In this document: positions 5,471 to 8,197 of the stretch, piece by piece
Layout of the letters: the number at the start of each line of letters is the position of its first letter
How positions within the stretch are numbered: position 1 is the stretch's first letter
Assembly (NCBI GenBank): GCA_902495545.1
Contig: CABUXM010000087.1
Coordinates: 1-8,197 of the forward strand
Direction: 5' to 3'
Origin: an uncultured Collinsella sp.
GTDB lineage: Bacteria > Actinomycetota > Coriobacteriia > Coriobacteriales > Coriobacteriaceae
DNA: 8,197 nt
Position numbers and translations under genes: made by a program
Notes under the pieces: generated by a model
What the model was told of the DNA's origin: nothing
What the model saw: the letters and a program-made list of their open reading frames with translations, nothing else
Database searches by the model: none

Positions 5471-5503
5471 CTAAAGTCAAGGTGCTCAAAGAAAGGAGCA
5501 CCC

Positions 5504-5959
5504 ATGGGCAACAATCTGAAAACCATTCGCTCCAATAGCGGAAAGACTCAAAAACAAGTAGCGGAAGAGCTCGGTATTTCGCTTTCTGCTTACAGAACGT
5601 ATGAGCAAGGGACGAGACGTCTCACGGATGAGCTTTTGCTCCAGCTCTCGATATATTTCTCTGTCTCAGTTGATTCAATTCTTGGATCTAAATTCTCAGC
5701 ATCGCTTTCTTCCCCCTCGTTTCTCGAAGACTCCGAAATGCGTTCAATAGTTAACGCCGCGGTCTCCGAAATGAACAAAGAAGACAGGCAGCAGTTTAGA
5801 AAGCTGTTGGAGAGCTATATGGCCCTCAGCTCAGCCGGAAGAAAGCAGCTTGCAGATAGTGCAGACACTATGAACCGTTCTGGTAAATACAAGAGATTTG
5901 GCAATATTGCAAAAAGCAACGCCTCAACTAGTTCTCGCGGTAGAGCCAAGACCGCCTAA
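5504..5959 (+). CDS. XRE-family repressor (CI-like), upstream of the integrase
   Basis: The 151-aa product has an N-terminal XRE HTH (residues 5-60; SGKTQKQVAEELGISLSAYR, then TYEQGTRRLTDELLLQLSIY and the SVSVDSILG ending). A helical, charged middle (75-125) and a basic Ser-rich tail (SSRGRAKTA) follow. It has no LexA-like or ImmA-cleaved protease domain, so induction by RecA self-cleavage is unlikely. The chosen ATG has AAAGGAG 6 bases upstream; an in-frame ATG 14 codons earlier lies inside the operator region and is rejected. The gene faces the leftward operon across shared operators and lies 68 bases before the integrase, probably cotranscribed. The arrangement suggests it maintains the integrated state by repressing the leftward promoter. 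Confidence 0.82.
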   Translation: MGNNLKTIRSNSGKTQKQVAEELGISLSAYRTYEQGTRRLTDELLLQLSIYFSVSVDSILGSKFSASLSSPSFLEDSEMRSIVNAAVSEMNKEDRQQFRKLLESYMALSSAGRKQLADSADTMNRSGKYKRFGNIAKSNASTSSRGRAKTA

Positions 5960-6027
5960 ACGATCGAACGGAACCTTTACCACAAGGGTTCTTTGTCCTG
6001 ATTGGAATACAATACGAGGTAGCCACA

Positions 6028-7494
6028 ATGCCTAAAAACAAAATCGGACTAATTGAGAAAATAGGCGTCGACACCGACGGTTTAGAGATATTCAGGGTTA
6101 GAGTCGAAGCCGGCACCCGTGAAAGGCGTTCCACAAAAAGGGTAACGATTCATGGAACCATGAGGGATGCCCAGGCCGCAGCTTCTATGCTCTATGTCGA
6201 GTTGAATTCCAGCCTTTCCGAACGCGACATTCCTGAGATTACGCTGAATCAATACTTTTATGGCAGGTTTATCCCAGCCCTGGAAAAAGAAGGTAAGACC
6301 AACAGCACAATCGACGGATATGTCAAAAACTACCGAAAATGGATATCCCCGAATCATGGCGAACGAGTCCTCTTGAATCTAGATGAGGCTAATGTCCGAA
6401 ATCTCATAGAGCAATCTGGCACCCCGAGAAACACGCTGCGGACGTACAGGGCAATCTTAAACAGGGCCAAATCTGATGGATTCATGCGCCACAAAATGGA
6501 TCTAACGGGTCTCGACGCCAAGGCAAAGAAAAAGAAGCGCCCCGCACCATGGTCGCCAATGGAATTGAAGCAGGCTGCCGATGTATTAGCTGATGATGAG
6601 ATGGCATACCTGACCCTGTTAGTCGGAAGCGCGGGGCTTCGCAAGGAAGAAAACCTGGCCATAACGCCAGCTGACGTTCAGGTATTGAAAATGCCGACTT
6701 CCCAAGGCGTGAAAAAGTATGTTCTCCTGAATGTTCATGCGGCCTACACTGATGAAGACGGACTTAAGGTAACCAAAACGGAAGAGTCTAAAAGGCATGC
6801 TCTTGTACTTCCGGAGTTTACGGAAAGGTTTCTTATAGCACTCGAGGCCACGAAGCCGTCAATCGAGCAGGTTGAAGGTTGCTGGCTCATTAGGCACAAG
6901 ACATGCTGGCACAAGTCCAGAAAAGCAAAATATAGAATTGAAACTGTAATGGGAAATCGAAAAGATGCCCAGGCGGTTGCAGATCAATTGGCGGCAGAAA
7001 CCGCAGCAAAGTACAAATTGGGCTCAAATCCAAAGCTGAAAGAAGTTGCAGACGGAATTTGGACCGTCACCGTTTTCGACGGATACGTTGACACCATGGA
7101 GAGGACCATCAAGCCGGAGGCATTCATCGGATCAGAACAAGATGCCACACGTCACGCTCTTGAACAGTGGAGTAATAGTCGGATTCTCCCGTGTGCCGGC
7201 GATACGCTTCGCGGCCACTGGGAAACCGCGCTGAGGAAGCACGGACTGAGGTTTATCCCTGTGAACAACCTCAGGCACACCTCCGAAACGCTCATGGCCG
7301 CCAGCGGAGTTTCGACCCCGACGATTTCAAGCATGCACGGGCATACGCAGTTTAAGACGGATTTCCAGCACTATATCGATCTGAATGTTGAAGCGATTCT
7401 CGATGCTGCCGACAAGGTCGATACCTTCATGGCGTCAGACATGGCAAGCGGAGGCTTCACGCTTGAATCGCTTGTTGAGAAAACTGACTTATAG
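6028..7494 (+). CDS. int: Tyrosine site-specific recombinase (integrase) with inserted domain
   Basis: The 488-aa product is well above the usual 370-420. It contains an N-terminal arm-binding-like domain (about 18-60: IFRVRVEAGT, later GTMRDAQAAASMLY), a core-binding domain (about 70-165), a basic linker AKAKKKKR, and a catalytic domain. Catalytic candidates are R205 (AGLRKEE), K250 (KTEESKR), R416 (NNLRHT), H439 (HGHTQ) and Y449 (QHYIDL). The usual first His of the HxxR box is Asn (N413). An insertion of about 100 residues (about 290-385) separates K250 from R416 and includes a second arm-domain-like segment (IWTVTVFDGY, then GSEQDATRHALEQW). GAGGT precedes the ATG by about 8 bases. The gene reads toward a tRNA whose 3' end faces it, the normal position for an element integrase, and its codons look more AT-rich than those of the parA operon. 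Confidence 0.93.
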   Translation: MPKNKIGLIEKIGVDTDGLEIFRVRVEAGTRERRSTKRVTIHGTMRDAQAAASMLYVELNSSLSERDIPEITLNQYFYGRFIPALEKEGKTNSTIDGYVKNYRKWISPNHGERVLLNLDEANVRNLIEQSGTPRNTLRTYRAILNRAKSDGFMRHKMDLTGLDAKAKKKKRPAPWSPMELKQAADVLADDEMAYLTLLVGSAGLRKEENLAITPADVQVLKMPTSQGVKKYVLLNVHAAYTDEDGLKVTKTEESKRHALVLPEFTERFLIALEATKPSIEQVEGCWLIRHKTCWHKSRKAKYRIETVMGNRKDAQAVADQLAAETAAKYKLGSNPKLKEVADGIWTVTVFDGYVDTMERTIKPEAFIGSEQDATRHALEQWSNSRILPCAGDTLRGHWETALRKHGLRFIPVNNLRHTSETLMAASGVSTPTISSMHGHTQFKTDFQHYIDLNVEAILDAADKVDTFMASDMASGGFTLESLVEKTDL

Positions 7495-7629
7495 AAGATT
7501 TTCGAGAATCGAACTCGAGCGGGCTTGATGTTAGCCATTCAAAGCCTCGCCCAAGGCAATGAGAGACGATATGGGGCGGCGAATCAATTACTTCGAGTAT
7601 TGATGAGTCTCAAGCTCTAAGATGGCCCT

Positions 7630-7660
7630 AAAACGCGTCCAGACGCCCGATCTGGACGCG
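7630..7660 (-). terminator. Leftward terminator between tRNA and integrase
   Basis: Arms CGCGTCCAGA (7634-7643) and TCTGGACGCG (7651-7660) are perfectly complementary with a 7-nt loop. Read leftward the stem is followed at once by TTTTAGGG (plus-strand A-tract 7630-7633). The T-tract is short, so strength is uncertain. It would stop transcription coming from the tRNA side before it runs antisense into the integrase gene. The same hairpin could also end integrase mRNA, but no T-tract follows in that direction. Confidence 0.5.
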
Positions 7661-7791
7661 CCGCAAATTCGAGATGATCGATTCACCGCATTTTCAAACT
7701 ATTTTGGTCGGAGCAGACGCGTTGGCACATCGTTTATTAAGCCCATTTTTAGACCTTTGATACAGAAGAAGAAAGTATCTATGCACAAATC

Positions 7792-7811
7792 AGTGGTGGA
7801 TAGTGGTGGAT
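7792..7811. repeat. Tandem 10-bp repeat sharing a word with the tRNA 3' end
   Basis: AGTGGTGGAT occurs twice in a row (7792-7801, 7802-7811). The 11-mer GATAGTGGTGG at 7799-7809 recurs at 7900-7910, where its last 6 bases are the 3' end of the tRNA gene (complement of CCACCA). A degenerate copy, CCAGTGGATT, lies near 7825. These could be integrase arm sites, or traces of the crossover region. Confidence 0.55.
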
Positions 7812-7853
7812 AGCCAGATGAAACCAGTGGATTCTAGATGGAATAGCCAATAG

Positions 7854-7895
7854 TAAAGCGGTTCCCCTGAACGACGATATTTCAGGGAAACCGCT
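7854..7895 (-). terminator. Strong hairpin just downstream of the tRNA, possible tRNA terminator
   Basis: Fifteen-base arms (7857-7871 starting AGCGGTTCCCC, and 7881-7895) pair with a single mismatch around a 9-nt loop. In the direction of the tRNA the hairpin begins 9 bases after the CCA end and is followed by TTTACTATT, a poor T-tract. It may terminate the tRNA transcript or guide 3' processing. Because it would sit on the element side of a crossover inside the tRNA, it could instead be a replacement terminator carried by the element. Confidence 0.45.
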
Positions 7896-7898
7896 GTT

Positions 7899-7980
7899 AG
7901 ATAGTGGTGGGCCCTCCGGGATTCGAACCCAGAACCCAGGGATTATGAGTCCCCTGCGCTAACCGTTGCGCCAAGAGCCC
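7899..7980. other. Probable attachment site (one junction of the integrated element)
   Basis: Tyrosine integrases of this kind usually cross over within a tRNA gene, most often in its 3' half, and restore the gene with element DNA. The tRNA is complete, and an integrase gene and repeat-containing DNA lie directly on its 3' side. No second copy of the tRNA 3' end is found elsewhere in the window, so the other junction must be to the left, outside it. The exact core cannot be set from one junction. Confidence 0.55.
7905..7980 (-). tRNA. tRNA with CAU anticodon (elongator Met or Ile2), integration target
   Basis: The 76-base minus-strand gene folds cleanly. The acceptor is GGGCTCT with AGGGCCC (one G-T pair), the D arm is GCGC/GCGC, and the anticodon stem GGGGA/TCCCT encloses the loop CTCATAA (anticodon CAT). 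The T arm is CTGGG/CCCGG with TTCGAAT, the discriminator is A, and CCA is encoded (7905-7907). G1-C72 pairing rules out an initiator tRNA. Elongator Met and lysidine-modified Ile2 share this anticodon and I cannot separate them with certainty. The 3' end faces the integrase gene 410 bases away, so this is the probable attachment gene, left intact by integration. Confidence 0.95.
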
Positions 7981-8134
7981 TTATAAAATGGCGCGTGCAA
8001 TAGAGGCCAATAGAACAGGCCACCCATCTTGAACCACGACGTGAAATACTACCATGCACGCGGCGCCCGTTCAACGCACGATCTTGTCGACCAGGAGGAT
8101 CATGGTGCCGCCTTTGACCTTGTGTGCCTATATG

Positions 8135-8162
8135 AAAAAAGGCCCCAACTTGCGTTGGAGCC
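8135..8162 (-). terminator. Rho-independent terminator for the RNA gene at the right edge
   Basis: A 9-bp stem with one mismatch (8141-8149 with 8154-8162, loop TTGC) is followed leftward by TTTTTTCAT (plus-strand A-tract 8135-8140). It begins 16 bases beyond the discriminator of the partial tRNA-like gene and ends that transcript. The tRNA at 7905-7980 must then use its own promoter in 7981-8134. Confidence 0.8.
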
Positions 8163-8178
8163 TCATTCAATGCTCGGG

Positions 8179-8197
8179 TGGAGACGAGGGGGATCGA
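8179..8197 (-). tRNA. 3' end of a tRNA or tmRNA (partial, cut by the window edge)
   Basis: Read leftward from the right edge, the sequence gives part of a T loop (TCGATC), a T-stem strand CCCCT, an acceptor strand CGTCTCC and a discriminator A at 8179. This is followed by CCC, so CCA is not fully encoded. T at position 70 would fit a G3-U70 pair, the alanine identity element found in tRNA-Ala and tmRNA, but an A3-U70 pair is equally possible. A terminator follows directly. The 5' part is outside the window, so the identity stays open. Confidence 0.55.

Larger units (their letters stand above)
7495..7904. other. Non-coding attachment region between integrase and tRNA
   Basis: No gene is supported in these 410 bases. 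A 63-codon frame at 7622 has no ribosome site and runs through a hairpin. The stretch holds a perfect 10-bp-arm hairpin (7634-7660), a tandem 10-bp repeat (7792-7811), two related words GGATAGCC (7808-7815) and GGAATAGCC (7840-7848), and a long hairpin (7857-7895) 9 bases from the tRNA. Short direct repeats and inverted repeats between an integrase gene and a tRNA 3' end are typical of integrase and excisionase arm sites. Confidence 0.6.

Noticed and set aside
5972..5995. Weak hairpin (GAACC and GGTTC arms) with TTT after the CI-like gene
   Set aside because: Stem of about 5 pairs and only three T's; it is not convincing as a terminator, and the integrase is probably cotranscribed.
7622..7813. 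63-codon plus-strand frame after the integrase
   Set aside because: No ribosome site; it runs through a terminator-like hairpin and attachment repeats.
7943..8170. 75-codon minus-strand frame
   Set aside because: It overlaps the tRNA gene and the terminator at 8135-8162.
8102..8197. Plus-strand frame with AGGAGG just upstream, open to the window edge
   Set aside because: Spacing of only 3 bases to the ATG, and the frame runs through a terminator and a tRNA-like 3' end on the other strand.

Overview
The window looks like one end of an integrated plasmid-like mobile element, followed on the right by a short piece of host chromosome. The moderately high GC content, the Ala/Pro/Arg-rich proteins and the type of integrase and small helix-turn-helix (HTH) proteins suggest an actinomycete, perhaps a gut Coriobacteriia. 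That assignment is only a guess, because no taxonomic marker gene is present.

From left to right: (a) 1-218 is GC-rich and holds a rho-independent terminator that ends the leftward operon. (b) 219-1849 is a leftward operon of a 59-aa two-helix membrane protein (too short for most gene callers), a ParA ATPase and a ribbon-helix-helix (RHH) partner. This is the usual content of a type Ib plasmid partition cassette. (c) 1850-2195 is AT-rich, non-coding, and holds an unspaced array of about eleven 8-bp repeats, which I read as the candidate centromere. (d) 2196-5387 is a long leftward transcription unit. In transcription order it encodes an XRE/Cro-like regulator, an excisionase-type HTH protein, a protein resembling the C-terminal domain of phage MuF proteins, a winged-helix replication-initiator-like protein whose gene contains 14 iterons, a sigma-region-4-like HTH protein and a second small two-helix membrane protein. 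The first four genes are joined by overlapping stop and start codons.

(e) 5388-5503 is a divergent control region with inverted operator half-sites over a good leftward promoter. (f) 5504-7494 runs rightward and encodes a second XRE repressor and a 488-aa tyrosine integrase with an unusual insertion. (g) 7495-7904 is non-coding, with hairpins and short direct repeats typical of an attachment region. (h) A complete CAU-anticodon tRNA gene lies at 7905-7980 on the minus strand, with its 3' end facing the integrase. It is followed by probable chromosome with a terminator and, at the very edge, the 3' end of another tRNA or tmRNA.

The inferred logic is an integrase that inserts the element at a tRNA 3' end, and two opposed XRE regulators that act as a phage-like switch. 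When the leftward promoter fires, an excisionase-like protein and the initiator are made together, so excision and replication would be coupled. The ParA/RHH module would then keep the free form segregating. The other end of the element, any conjugation genes and the second attachment site are outside the window.
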